Translations under genes and position numbers: made by a program
In this document: one piece after another, positions 1 through 8,297 of the stretch
How positions within the stretch are numbered: position 1 is the stretch's first letter
Layout of the letters: each line of letters starts with the position of its first letter
The notes under the pieces: model-generated
What the model saw: only the letters and a program-made list of their open reading frames with translations
Told to the model about the DNA's origin: nothing
The model's database searches: none
Assembly: GCF_000717335.1 (NCBI RefSeq)
Contig: NZ_JNYZ01000010.1
Coordinates: forward strand, 124,001-188,000
Source: Amycolatopsis jejuensis
GTDB lineage: Bacteria; Actinomycetota; Actinomycetes; Mycobacteriales; Pseudonocardiaceae
DNA length: 64,000 nucleotides
Reading direction: 5' to 3'

Positions 1-2
1 TC

Positions 3-800
3 GCGTGGCTGCCCTACGTGCTCTCCGACAACGGCCTCGGCATCCTCCATTTCTCCTTCCCGAAGGTGCTCGGCACGTCCCAGATCCTCGGCATGCTGCC
101 GGGTGCCTACCTCGGCCCGCTCGTCGCCGCCTTCGTGGTCACCGCGCTCGGCGAGGGCAGGCCGGGCCTGCGCCGCTGGGCCAGCCGGCTCCTGCGCTGG
201 CGCGTGAACTGGCGCTGGTACGCGGTCGCGCTGCTCGCCATGCCGGTCATCGTGACGGTGGCGACCGTGCCCTTCGCGGGTACCTTCCAGGCCCCGGCCG
301 TCTCGCTGATCATCGCCTGGGCGGTGGGTCTCGTCCTGCAGGTGATCACCACCGGTCTCGCCGAGGAGCCGGGCTGGCGTGACTTCGCGCTCCCCCACCT
401 GCAGCCGAAGTACGGCGCACTGCGCGGCACCATGATCCTCGGCCCGATCTGGGGCATCTGGCACCTGCCGCTCTTCCTCACCGAATGGGGGCACTGGCCG
501 AACACCTCCGTGGTGGCCGTCCTCGAGTTCATCGGCACCGCAATCGCCATCAGCTTCGTGATGACCTGGGTGTTCAACCGCAGCGGCGAAAGCCTCCCGA
601 TCGCGCTCCTGCTGCACGCCGGGATCAACAACTACATGTCCATCGCCTGGTCGGAGCTCTTCCCCGGCGTCGACCCGCGCCTCGGCGAGCACGTGCTGTT
701 CATCGGCTTCGTGGTGGCGGCGGTGGCCGTGGTCATCGGGACCAAGGGGCGGCTCGGGTACCGCGGCCGTACGCCGGAGCCGGCGCTCGCGAGGGCCTGA
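3..800 (+). CDS. CPBP family intramembrane metalloprotease (5' end outside window)
   Basis: This is a polytopic membrane protein of the CPBP (Abi/CAAX protease-like) family; substrate unknown. The reading frame is open to the window edge, so the N-terminus is missing and the GTG at 18 is probably internal. The family motifs are visible in order: the glutamate pair and arginine in EEPGWR, the histidine in GIWHLPLF and the C-terminal HAGINN segment, all in hydrophobic helices. Members act as CAAX-type proteases or in bacteriocin immunity; nothing nearby tells which applies here. A strong hairpin follows the stop codon. Confidence 0.85.
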   Translation, partial: AWLPYVLSDNGLGILHFSFPKVLGTSQILGMLPGAYLGPLVAAFVVTALGEGRPGLRRWASRLLRWRVNWRWYAVALLAMPVIVTVATVPFAGTFQAPAVSLIIAWAVGLVLQVITTGLAEEPGWRDFALPHLQPKYGALRGTMILGPIWGIWHLPLFLTEWGHWPNTSVVAVLEFIGTAIAISFVMTWVFNRSGESLPIALLLHAGINNYMSIAWSELFPGVDPRLGEHVLFIGFVVAAVAVVIGTKGRLGYRGRTPEPALARA

Positions 801-808
801 TCAGCCGG

Positions 809-844
809 AAAGCCGTGGCGGACCGTCGGGGGCGCCACGGCTTT
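809..844. terminator. Bidirectional hairpin terminator between convergent genes
   Basis: A perfect 12-bp inverted repeat (AAAGCCGTGGCG at 809-820 and CGCCACGGCTTT at 833-844, 12-nt loop) lies between the CPBP gene and the convergent SDR gene. Its A-start and T-end fit termination in both directions. Confidence 0.75.
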
Positions 845-857
845 CTCCTTGCCCTGC

Positions 858-1652
858 TCAGTAATGAATAGCACCGGGGACGCCACCGCCCACCGCGATG
901 GCGTCCCCGTTGATCGCGGCACTGCGCGGGGAAGCCAGGAACGCGATGACGTCGGCGACCTCGGCCGCCGTGACCAGGCGGCCGATGCTCACCCCGGCGA
1001 CGATTCCGCGTTCCACCTCGGCCACCGGAATCCCGCGGTCCTGCGCCATCGCGGCGAACTTCTCCGGCGTCCGCTCGGTGACGGTCTGCCCCGGATGCAC
1101 GACGGTGACGGTGATCCCGTCAGGACCCAGCTCGTCGGCGAGATTCTTCGTCATCGCGGCGACGGCGACGTTCCGGATCGAGCCGAAGGTGGACCCGGAC
1201 AGCCGCGCGTTGAGCCCGCTGACGTTCACGATCCGGCCCCAGCCGCGGTCCCGCATCCCCGGCGCGAGCGCCCGCGCACAACGCAGGTACCCGAGCACTT
1301 TCGTCTCGATCTCGGTGCGCAAGTCTTCGTCCCGCAGGTCCTGTAGCGGCGTCCGTACCCCGCTCGACGACGGGGCCGCGCAGTTGACGAGCACGTCGGC
1401 CGCGCCGAATTCCGTGGCGACCCGCTGCGCCATCGCCGTGACGGCCGCGTTGTCCGTGGTGTCAGTGGGAATCGTGACGACCTTCGTCCCGTACCGGCCG
1501 ACGCGTTCTGCCGCCGTGGCAAGGCTTTCCGCGTCCCGGGCGACGAGCGCAACGTCGGCGCCTTCGGCCGCGAGCACGTCGGCCACCGCCAGCCCGATGC
1601 CCCGGCTCGCCCCGGTGACCACTGCGCATTTGCCCTGAAGACCGAGGTCCAC
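858..1652 (-). CDS. Short-chain dehydrogenase/reductase, atypical active site
   Basis: 264-residue protein of the SDR superfamily, presumed cytosolic. The N-terminal Rossmann motif TGASRGIG is intact, and VLVNCAAP stands in place of the usual NNAG. The family serine is present (NVSGLN), but where a classical SDR has Tyr-x-x-x-Lys this protein reads GSIRN, so the catalytic Tyr and Lys are both absent. It may be a divergent subgroup using other residues or a non-catalytic binder; substrate unknown. The GTG start at 1652 has a GGGAAG Shine-Dalgarno. It lies just downstream of the LysR-like gene on the same strand. Confidence 0.8.
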   Translation of the reverse strand: MDLGLQGKCAVVTGASRGIGLAVADVLAAEGADVALVARDAESLATAAERVGRYGTKVVTIPTDTTDNAAVTAMAQRVATEFGAADVLVNCAAPSSSGVRTPLQDLRDEDLRTEIETKVLGYLRCARALAPGMRDRGWGRIVNVSGLNARLSGSTFGSIRNVAVAAMTKNLADELGPDGITVTVVHPGQTVTERTPEKFAAMAQDRGIPVAEVERGIVAGVSIGRLVTAAEVADVIAFLASPRSAAINGDAIAVGGGVPGAIHY

Positions 1653-1670
1653 GTGTGCTTCCCTTCCCGA

Positions 1671-2384
1671 TCAGCGACGACGGCGCGGCTTGCCGGGCTT
1701 CGGCGCCGGACGGCGGGCCCTTCCTGGTTTTGCCGTCGGTTTCACCTGCGGTTTTACGCCTTTCGCCCGCGCCTCCTGCTGCCCGCGGGTGCTGTTCACC
1801 GTGCGGCCACGGACGATCCCGATCAACTGCTCCACCAGCGCCGTGGTCTGGTCCTCCTGCCACGACAACGCCACCTGCGACTGCGGCGCATCGACGACCG
1901 GGCGATACGTCAGGTCACGCCGATGATGCAACCGCGCCAGCGACTGCGGTACCACGAGCAGGCCGACCCCCGCGGCCACCAGCTCGATGGCGTCCCCGGT
2001 GGTTTCCGGGCGTTCGAGCGCGGGACGGCCGGGCGGCTGCCAGCCGAGGGTGTCGTCGAGCGGGTGCAGCACGACGTCGTCCGCGAGGTCCTCAATGGAC
2101 ACTTCGTCGGCAGCCGCGAGGAGGTGGTCCTTCGGGACGACGACGACCGTGGTCTCGGTGTAGAGCGGGATCGCGTGCAGCCCGGTCCGGTCGATCGGCA
2201 GGCGCAGCAACGCGGCCTCGGCGGCACCCGCGCGCACGAGGTCCGCGGCCTCGGCGGCGGTGACCGCGACCAGGTCGAGCGGCACCCCCGGTTCGCGTTC
2301 GCCCCAGATCCGCACCCACTTCGCCGGGGTCGCGCCCGGGACGTAGGCGAGCCGGAACGCCGTGGGCTGGTCCGCTCCTGTCAC
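1671..2384 (-). CDS. LysR-type substrate-binding domain protein without DNA-binding domain
   Basis: 237 residues matching only the effector-binding half of LysR regulators: FRLAYVPGATPAKW, the two-lobe alpha/beta pattern, and the late VAAGVGLLVVPQSLARL segment. There is no N-terminal helix-turn-helix. The last 50 or so residues are a disordered, very basic tail rich in Pro, Lys and Arg ending KPGKPRRRR, which could bind nucleic acid non-specifically. The GTG at 2384 follows a TAGCCT hexamer by 6 nt, so the mRNA is probably leaderless. It is divergent from a DUF5997 gene, a pairing I recall as common in actinobacteria. Function unknown. Confidence 0.8.
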   Translation of the reverse strand: MTGADQPTAFRLAYVPGATPAKWVRIWGEREPGVPLDLVAVTAAEAADLVRAGAAEAALLRLPIDRTGLHAIPLYTETTVVVVPKDHLLAAADEVSIEDLADDVVLHPLDDTLGWQPPGRPALERPETTGDAIELVAAGVGLLVVPQSLARLHHRRDLTYRPVVDAPQSQVALSWQEDQTTALVEQLIGIVRGRTVNSTRGQQEARAKGVKPQVKPTAKPGRARRPAPKPGKPRRRR

Positions 2385-2428
2385 CGGGCCAGGCTACCGG
2401 CGCGACCGCCCCGGTTACCCTGGTGGGC

Positions 2429-2794
2429 ATGAAGACTCCCCAGACCATGAAGCCGGCCACGGCGGCCAAGAAGCTGGGCGTCTACCTCGAAGCCACCCCC
2501 GCCGAGTTCCAGGCCGGTGCGGTGTCGCGCGACGAGCTGAACGCCCTGCAGGCCGACCCGCCGGAATGGCTGCGTGACCTGCGCCGCAACGGTCCGCACC
2601 CGCGTCCGGTGGTCGCGGCGAAGCTGGGGGTCTCGATCGGCGGCCTCGCCCGCGGCGGCGTCACCGAAGCGCTCACCACCGAGCAGATCGAAGCCCTCAA
2701 AGCGGACAACCCGGACTGGCTGCGGCGCGAGCGCGACACGCAGGCCGACGTCCGCCGGGAAGCCTCGCGGCTCAAGGCCGACAAGACCGGCTGA
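2429..2794 (+). CDS. DUF5997 family protein
   Basis: 121-residue soluble protein of the actinobacterial family DUF5997; function unknown. It contains two related segments, LNALQADPPEWLRDLRRNG and IEALKADNPDWLRRERD, suggesting an internal duplication of a helical module with a conserved PxWLR core. I chose the ATG at 2429 over the GTG at 2423 because a TACCCT -10-like hexamer ends 7 nt before it, as expected for a leaderless mRNA. It is divergent from the LysR-like domain gene with only 44 bp between the two start codons, so the promoters overlap and the genes may be co-regulated. Confidence 0.8.
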   Translation: MKTPQTMKPATAAKKLGVYLEATPAEFQAGAVSRDELNALQADPPEWLRDLRRNGPHPRPVVAAKLGVSIGGLARGGVTEALTTEQIEALKADNPDWLRRERDTQADVRREASRLKADKTG

Positions 2795-2800
2795 CCGTCC

Positions 2801-2952
2801 ACTCCGGACCGGCCCCGGCCCTGCTGTTCGTCACGACGCTGCTACCGGCACCGCCCGGCCGAAATCATGCGCACGTACCTCGACGCGCTGCCTTCCGGTT
2901 CGCAGGTCGGCATTTCCCACCTGCTGGACCCGGCGAGGGACGTGACGGCTAG
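2801..2952 (+). pseudogene. Remnant of an SAM-dependent methyltransferase (SAV2177/DUF574-like)
   Basis: Between the DUF5997 gene and the TetR gene, one frame encodes AEIMRTYLDALPSGSQVGIS followed by HLLDPARDV, which resembles the C-terminal strand-helix region of the S-adenosyl methyltransferase family PF04672. A preceding hydrophobic stretch (PALLFVTTLL) is in another frame, so at least one frameshift separates them, and the rest of the gene is missing. I read it as a decayed fragment; the match rests on memory of the family pattern only. Confidence 0.4.
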
Positions 2953-3485
2953 TGGATCCCGTCGATGGCCAGGTCCAGCAGCCGGTTCGTCTCGTCGGTG
3001 TCCGCGTTCTCCTCGGTGACCAGGGAAATCGCGTTGACGAGCGTGAGCAGGTCGCCGATCGCGACCCCGGCCCGTACCGTCCCCGCTTTCTGCGCGCGGT
3101 CGAGCAGGACCCCGCCCGCCTCGGCGATCAGCACGTGGCAGTCGTCGTCCTCCTGGCCGGAGTCCCGCAGCAACGCCGCGAGGCCGCGTGTGGTCGACGC
3201 GTAAACCCCCAGGTCACGCAGCCAGGTGGCGAGCGCCTGCCCGGGGTCGGGATCGTCGGCGTGCTCCTGGGCCCGCCGGCAGAGCACCTCCACCTCCTCG
3301 CGGAACACCGCCCGCAGCAACGCGTGCCGGGACGCGAAATGCCGGTGCAGCGTGGCCGAACCCACGCCGGCGCGCCGGGCGATGTCCTCCAGCGAGGCGT
3401 CCGCGCCGTGCTGCGCGAAGGCCTCCGCGGCCACGTCGAGGATCCGCTGGTAGTTGCGCTGGGCGTCCGCGCGTAACGGCTTCAC
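2949..3485 (-). CDS. TetR/AcrR family transcriptional regulator
   Basis: 178-residue repressor-type protein. The N-terminal TetR DNA-binding domain is clear: RNYQRILDVAAEAFAQHG, SLEDIARRAGVGSATLHRHF and SRHALLRAVF. The C-terminal ligand-binding half is all-helical and ends in a DLAIDGIH helix. The GTG start at 3485 has a GGAAGG Shine-Dalgarno. No obvious target gene lies beside it; the next gene on the same strand is the response regulator, about 60 bp upstream. The ligand cannot be predicted. Confidence 0.88.
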   Translation of the reverse strand: MKPLRADAQRNYQRILDVAAEAFAQHGADASLEDIARRAGVGSATLHRHFASRHALLRAVFREEVEVLCRRAQEHADDPDPGQALATWLRDLGVYASTTRGLAALLRDSGQEDDDCHVLIAEAGGVLLDRAQKAGTVRAGVAIGDLLTLVNAISLVTEENADTDETNRLLDLAIDGIH

Positions 3486-3542
3486 CTCGGGGATCCTTCC
3501 GCTCGGTAAACGGGGTGCCTCCCCAGTTTATCAGGAAGCAGG

Positions 3543-4151
3543 TCAGAGCCAGCCCCGGTCGTCCGCGACGCGCAGGGCTTCCATCCGGTTGCGGGTACCC
3601 GTTTTCGCGATCGCGCCGGAGAGGTAGTTGCGGACGGTTCCTTCCGACAGGTACAGGCTTCCCGCGATTTCCGCGACCGACGCACCAGACCGAGCGGCGA
3701 TCAGCACGTCCCTTTCCCTTGCGGTGAGCGGAGATTCGCCCGCCGCGAGGGTGGCGACCGCGAGCGCCGGGTCCACCACGCGTTCGCCGCGTACCACCCG
3801 GCGGATCGCGTCGGCGAGCGCTTCCGCGGGCGCGTCCTTCACGACGAAACCCACCGCACCCGCTTCCATCGCGCGGCGGAGGTAACCCGCGCGGCCGAAG
3901 GTGGTCAGCACGACGACGCGGCAATCCGGCACCTGCTCGGCGAGCACCGCGGCCGCGGCGAGACCGTCCAGACCGGGCATTTCGATGTCGAGCAGGGCGA
4001 CGTCCGGACCGTGCTCGCGGGCCGCGGCCACCACCTCGTCACCGCGGCCGACCTCGGCGACCACGGTGAAGTCGTCCTCCAGTTCCAGTAGCGCGCTCAA
4101 TGCCTGCCGGACCAGGGCTTGGTCGTCGGCCAGCAACAGCCGGATCGTCAT
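3543..4151 (-). CDS. Two-component response regulator, NarL/LuxR type
   Basis: 202 residues. The receiver domain has the acidic pair ADD at residues 8-10, the phospho-acceptor Asp in LLDIEMPG (about residue 55) and a VVKDAP lysine. It is followed by a LuxR-type helix-turn-helix beginning LTARERDVL and including LYLSEGTVRNYLS. The ATG at 4151 overlaps the stop codon of the upstream sensor kinase (ATGA), which fixes the start and indicates translational coupling. It should be phosphorylated by that kinase and act as a DNA-binding regulator; targets unknown. Confidence 0.92.
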   Translation of the reverse strand: MTIRLLLADDQALVRQALSALLELEDDFTVVAEVGRGDEVVAAAREHGPDVALLDIEMPGLDGLAAAAVLAEQVPDCRVVVLTTFGRAGYLRRAMEAGAVGFVVKDAPAEALADAIRRVVRGERVVDPALAVATLAAGESPLTARERDVLIAARSGASVAEIAGSLYLSEGTVRNYLSGAIAKTGTRNRMEALRVADDRGWL

Positions 4152-5218
4152 TGCTCCCCCACGGTGACCTTGAGCCGCCATCCGCGCGGCCGGATCGGAC
4201 CGGCCTCCATCCGCCCGTCTGCAGAGGTCACGCGGTCGCGCAGCCCGGAAAGTCCGTTGCCCTGGCCCGCGGCGGCGCCGATCCCGTCGTCGCGGACCTC
4301 CACGGCGGTCCCGGAAACCGTCACCGTGCAGGACGTGGCCCGCGAATGCCGGACGACGTTCGTGAGCCCCTCGCGCACGACCCAGCCGAACAACTCCTGG
4401 TGCGGCCCGTCCGCGGCAGTCGGCAGGTCGGCGGTGATTCCCGCTGCCCGCAACAGTTCCCGTCCGCGCGCGAGTTCACCGGCGAGCGTCACGTCGCGGT
4501 AGCCGGACACCGCCGCCCGCACGTCCGCGAGCGCCTGCCGCGACAGTTGCTCGACCTCCCCGATCTCGTCGACGACCCGCTCGTCCCCCTTCGCCGCCAG
4601 CCGGCGGGCGAGATTGCTCTTCACCGTGATGGCGGTGAGCGAATGCCCGAGGAGATCGTGGAGGTCGCGGGAAATCCGGGAGCGCTCGGCGTCCGCGGCG
4701 AGCCGCTGGACCTCCGCGCGAGCCTGCACCAACGCCCGGTTTGCCCGCAATGCCTCCGCGAACGCGACGACCACGAGCACGGTGAACACCATCGCGGCGG
4801 CTTGCCCCCAGCCCGGGTCGGTGTGCCAGACCGCCCAGGGCACGACGATGGTAGCGGCCACCGAGGCCACGATCACCGCGATCCCGCCGCGCGGAAGCCG
4901 CGGCGCAGCAACGGAAACGACGACGGTGAGCAGGTAGAACGCATCCGCGTGGGCAATCGGCAGGACGGCAGCGAAGAGGACGGTAAGCACCCCGGTGAGC
5001 ACCCAGAAGAGGCGCCCCCGGAACGCGTACGCGGCAAATGCGGCGGCGATGTAGGCCCCGCAGAACGCCACCAGGAGCGCTACGGCGACCGGCTGCCACG
5101 CGATCTGGGTGAGGACGATGAGGGGGTAGACGAGGAGTCCGGCATCCAGCACGAGGCGACGCCAGCCCAGTACCCAGCGCTGAGCGTCGGAATCGGGGCC
5201 ACGGTCCACTTCGGACAC
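4148..5218 (-). CDS. Sensor histidine kinase, DesK/HisKA_3 type
   Basis: 356 residues. The N-terminal half has about five membrane helices with little extracellular sequence, suggesting membrane-state or intramembrane sensing. The HisKA_3 phosphoacceptor box RDLHDLLGHSL follows. The ATPase domain has an N-box in EGLTNVVRHS and a G-box with DDGIG and GNGLSGLRDRV. It overlaps the response regulator by 4 bp and starts one base after the stop of the upstream small membrane gene, so the three form one operon. The membrane gene may be a sensing partner (inference). Confidence 0.9.
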   Translation of the reverse strand: MSEVDRGPDSDAQRWVLGWRRLVLDAGLLVYPLIVLTQIAWQPVAVALLVAFCGAYIAAAFAAYAFRGRLFWVLTGVLTVLFAAVLPIAHADAFYLLTVVVSVAAPRLPRGGIAVIVASVAATIVVPWAVWHTDPGWGQAAAMVFTVLVVVAFAEALRANRALVQARAEVQRLAADAERSRISRDLHDLLGHSLTAITVKSNLARRLAAKGDERVVDEIGEVEQLSRQALADVRAAVSGYRDVTLAGELARGRELLRAAGITADLPTAADGPHQELFGWVVREGLTNVVRHSRATSCTVTVSGTAVEVRDDGIGAAAGQGNGLSGLRDRVTSADGRMEAGPIRPRGWRLKVTVGEQ

Positions 5219-5219
5219 C

Positions 5220-5841
5220 CTACCTGCGGCTCGCCAATACCACGACGGCCAGCAGCAGCGCCCCGCAAACGCCTTGCTCGATCCGGACCCACGACGGCAG
5301 AAACCCGGGAATCACGACGATCACGACAATCGCGACGGTCATGATGGCCGTGACGATCCTGAGCCGCAACAACCCCCGCCGCGACCCGCGGGCTGCGCTG
5401 ACGGCGAAGGCGAACGTGAGACATGCGCTGACCGCGACGATGGTGGCGCGCACCCAGACGACGTCGGTGACCAGGGTGTGGTCGTTACGGAGGAGAACGG
5501 CGACGCCGAGGGTGAGGATGCTGAGGGCCAGGTAGGCGGCGGTGAGGGTGCGGATGGCACGGAGGGTTGTGTGGCGGCTGGGGGTGCGGCTGGGCCCGGT
5601 GGCCGAGGCCGCGGGTGCGGTTGGTGGCCGGGGCTGCGGTTCTCCCGGCAATCGGGAGGGTGCTTTGTCGAGCGGGGGGTTGTTCGGTCACCGGGCCGGT
5701 GCCCTGCTGATCGGGGGTTTGCTTGGCAACCGGGCCAGTGCCCTGCCGATTGGGGGTTTGCTGGCCACCCGGGCCGGTGCCCATCCGATCTGAGGCGCGC
5801 CCGGCACTCCGCTCGAAAACCTTTACGGGACGCGGTTTCAT
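5220..5841 (-). CDS. Small membrane protein, apparently frameshifted in a C6 tract
   Basis: Only part is open in a single frame (5220-5651, weak TTG start, four hydrophobic helices, no known domain). A much better start is the ATG at 5841, 7 nt after an AAAGGA Shine-Dalgarno, in another frame. Its reading (MKPRPVKVFERSAG, then three 13-residue repeats ending GTGPV) runs into the membrane part if one base is removed from a run of six C (plus-strand G at 5674-5679), giving EQPPLDKAPSRLPGEPQ in place of a stop-bound frame. So the true gene is probably 5220-5841 with a +1 frameshift, sequencing error or phase-variable tract. It is the first gene of the kinase operon. Confidence 0.55.
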
Positions 5842-5930
5842 GACTGTCCTTTCCGGACCACCGGCGGCCCGGCGGATCCGGAACCGCTTCACCCGTCCCA
5901 TGGTCGGGCGAAGCGGCCGCGGCCCGTAGT

Positions 5931-5956
5931 GTCACCGCACACCGGTGCGCGGTGAC
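5931..5956. promoter_or_regulatory. Inverted repeat between two minus-strand genes
   Basis: GTCACCGC (5931-5938) and GCGGTGAC (5949-5956) flank a 10-bp spacer that itself contains CACCGGTG. It lies 5 bp beyond the stop of the low-complexity membrane gene and about 90 bp before the start at 5841, so it could be a terminator or an operator for the kinase operon. Confidence 0.4.
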
Positions 5957-5961
5957 ATTTG

Positions 5962-7458
5962 TCAGAACCCGGGCATCCCCGGCGGCGGCGCAGTCGCGTT
6001 GAGCCGCGGCCCGACCGCCGCCCCCGCGACGACGATCACCGCCCCGGCCAGCAGCAGGTACGCGCCGAGCCCGATTTGGGAGAGATCGTCCCAGAACATG
6101 GTCGCGACGCCGGCGGCGTGAATGATCAGCATGACGGTCGCGCGCCCGGCGAAGACCGTCCGGTACCACCAGAAGTTGGCCGGCGTCAGTTCCCGGGTAC
6201 GGATCCCGCTGAGCAGGAACGCCGACCGCTTGGTGCGCAAAGCGCCGAGCACCCACGGAAGAGTGGACAAAAGCGTAGCGGCGATGACAATGAACGCCAG
6301 AAACCGTACGTACGCCCCAGCAAAGCCGGAGGCGGCGTCGGTGAGCTTGGTGAGAATGTCGATGAAGCTCAACGACGCCGACCGCGACCCGGACGTGAAC
6401 GTAATCCACGGAATGAACAACGCGACGATCTCCAGCACGACCCCGATCCCGACCGGAATCGCCCCGATGCCGACGGAGGTCAGCGGCTGCTGGGGATTCG
6501 GCGCCCCGTACCCGGTCGGAGGCGGCTGGCCGGGAAAGCCGGGTTGCCCGGGATAGCCGGGTTGCCCGGGATGTGCTTGCTGAGCAGGGTAACCGGGCTG
6601 GTTCGCTGGATAACTCGGCTGACCGGCCTGCGGCGGAGCTTGCCCTGCCCCGCCGGAGTAGGGCGGCTGACCAGAGTACGGCGGCTGGCCCGGATACTGC
6701 GACTGGCCCGAATGCGGCGGCTGGCCCGGATACTGCGGCTCGCCGGAATACGGCGGCTGGCCCGAATACTGAGCCTGCGCGGGATACGGTGCCTGCCCCG
6801 GCTGAGCGGGATAGCCTTGCGGCGCCGGATAACCCTGCGGTGCCGAGTCTCCCGGCTGTGCCGAATAACCCTGCGGTGCTGGATAACCCTGCGGGGCCGA
6901 GCCGCCCGGCTGGGCCGGATAACCCTGCGGTGCTGGATAACCTTGCTGTCCCGGCTGCCCGAACTGGGACGGCAGCCCCGCCTGCGGCGACGGGTCCTGC
7001 GGTGGCAGCCCGGGCTGCCACGCTTGCTGCGGCTGCCCGAACTGCCCACCCGGCTGCACCTGCCCACCCGGCGTCTGATCACCCGACTGCGGCTGACCAC
7101 CCTGCGACTGCGCGCCCGGCTGCGGCGGCCCAGACTGCCCACCCAGCGGTGCCTGCCCACCCAGCGGTGCCTGACCGCCCGGCGCCTGACCACCCGGCTG
7201 CGGCAACGCGGGCTGCCCACTCGGTTGCGACTGTGCGCCCGACTGCCCGGGCTGCCCACCCGGCTGCGCCTGACCATCCGGCACCTGCCCACCCGGCTGC
7301 AGGTTCCGCGCCACCGTCGACTGCTCCACCGTCTGCGCCGCAGCCCCAGCATCCGCAGCCCCGGCTTCAGCCGTCGGTGGTTGCCATCCCGGTGGGGTCG
7401 TGCCCTCCTCCGGGTTCGGCGTGGCCGGTTGCTCCGTGGGACCCCCTGAGGTGCTCAT
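5962..7458 (-). CDS. Membrane protein with long Pro/Gln/Gly/Tyr-rich N-terminal region
   Basis: 498 residues. About the first 310 are low complexity, built from short motifs such as [18 protein letters not shown] and [10 protein letters not shown], and should be disordered. The rest carries four hydrophobic helices (for example [18 protein letters not shown] and [14 protein letters not shown]). This architecture resembles actinobacterial membrane proteins with disordered cytoplasmic arms; no enzymatic motif is seen. The ATG at 7458 is preceded by TACGAT with a 7-nt gap, suggesting a leaderless mRNA. The short repeats would be prone to length variation. Function unknown. Confidence 0.75.
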   Translation of the reverse strand: MSTSGGPTEQPATPNPEEGTTPPGWQPPTAEAGAADAGAAAQTVEQSTVARNLQPGGQVPDGQAQPGGQPGQSGAQSQPSGQPALPQPGGQAPGGQAPLGGQAPLGGQSGPPQPGAQSQGGQPQSGDQTPGGQVQPGGQFGQPQQAWQPGLPPQDPSPQAGLPSQFGQPGQQGYPAPQGYPAQPGGSAPQGYPAPQGYSAQPGDSAPQGYPAPQGYPAQPGQAPYPAQAQYSGQPPYSGEPQYPGQPPHSGQSQYPGQPPYSGQPPYSGGAGQAPPQAGQPSYPANQPGYPAQQAHPGQPGYPGQPGFPGQPPPTGYGAPNPQQPLTSVGIGAIPVGIGVVLEIVALFIPWITFTSGSRSASLSFIDILTKLTDAASGFAGAYVRFLAFIVIAATLLSTLPWVLGALRTKRSAFLLSGIRTRELTPANFWWYRTVFAGRATVMLIIHAAGVATMFWDDLSQIGLGAYLLLAGAVIVVAGAAVGPRLNATAPPPGMPGF

Positions 7459-7540
7459 GGCGGCGATCGTAGTGGTCCCGGCGCCGGGATGACGGGTGAA
7501 CGGGCCCCAGCAAGCCATGACGAAGCGGAACCAAAGGGAG

Positions 7541-8224
7541 TCAGGCGGCGCGCAGGATCAGGTCGGCGACCGGGCCTGGCTGTGAGACCAATACCGCATG
7601 CGAAGCGCCCGGCACCGAAACGACCTCCGCATCAGCTCGTGCCGACATGAACTGCTGTGACTCCGGCGGGATGTTCTTGTCCGCGCCCGGGATCAGGCTG
7701 TACACCGGAACGTTCCGCCACGACGGGGCCGGTGCCGGTTCCTCCAGGGCCGACGCGACGATCGGGCGCTGGCCGACGGCCATCAGTTCCGCCTGGGGTG
7801 CCGGGACGTCCGCGGCGAATTGCTCGTGGAACAACTCCTGCCGCACGTACAGGTCAGCGCCACCATCCGGCAGCGGTACCTGCTCGAGCGTCTCGCCCAG
7901 CGTGCTGCCGGCGTACTTCGCCGCGAGCTGACCTGCGCTTTCTCCCTCGTCGGGGATGAAGCCTGCGACGTACACCAACGCCTGCACCTGCGGCGCGTGC
8001 ACCGCCGAAATCACCGAGCCGCCATACGAATGGCCGACCAGGACGACCGGCCCATCGACAGTCGAGAGCACCGAACGTACGTAAGCCGCATCCTCCTTGA
8101 CCCCGCGCAGGGGGTTCGCGACGGCGAGCACGGGGTGACCCGCTTGCCGAAGCCGTTCGATCACGCCGTTCCAGCTGGACGAATCCGCGAACGCGCCGTG
8201 TACCAGGACAACAGTGGCAGTCAT
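7541..8224 (-). CDS. Alpha/beta hydrolase, salicylate-esterase-like
   Basis: 227-residue hydrolase close to the small actinobacterial alpha/beta hydrolases of the methyl-salicylate esterase/hydroxynitrile lyase group. Visible are the oxyanion motif [13 protein letters not shown], the nucleophile elbow GHSYGG and the C-terminal catalytic histidine in [12 protein letters not shown]; the acid is probably in the [11 protein letters not shown] loop. Substrate unknown. The ATG at 8224 has a strong GGAGGAAG Shine-Dalgarno, so the in-frame extension upstream to 8287 is rejected. A long near-perfect palindrome lies in its promoter (8253-8280), implying repression by an unidentified regulator. Confidence 0.88.
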   Translation of the reverse strand: MTATVVLVHGAFADSSSWNGVIERLRQAGHPVLAVANPLRGVKEDAAYVRSVLSTVDGPVVLVGHSYGGSVISAVHAPQVQALVYVAGFIPDEGESAGQLAAKYAGSTLGETLEQVPLPDGGADLYVRQELFHEQFAADVPAPQAELMAVGQRPIVASALEEPAPAPSWRNVPVYSLIPGADKNIPPESQQFMSARADAEVVSVPGASHAVLVSQPGPVADLILRAA

Positions 8225-8252
8225 TTCTTCCTCCTCGGTCAACAGCGAGAGT

Positions 8253-8280
8253 ACAACTAAATTGCGCGCAATCAAGTTGT
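8253..8280. promoter_or_regulatory. Near-perfect 28-bp palindromic operator
   Basis: A 12-bp perfect palindrome ATTGCGCGCAAT (8261-8272) is flanked by ACAACT (8253-8258) and AGTTGT (8275-8280). It sits between a TTGATT -35-like and a TACTCT -10-like sequence of the alpha/beta hydrolase gene. The form suits a MarR-family dimer; no regulator gene adjoins it except the AraC gene upstream. Confidence 0.65.
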
Positions 8281-8297
8281 CCACCATGAGATTTGGA

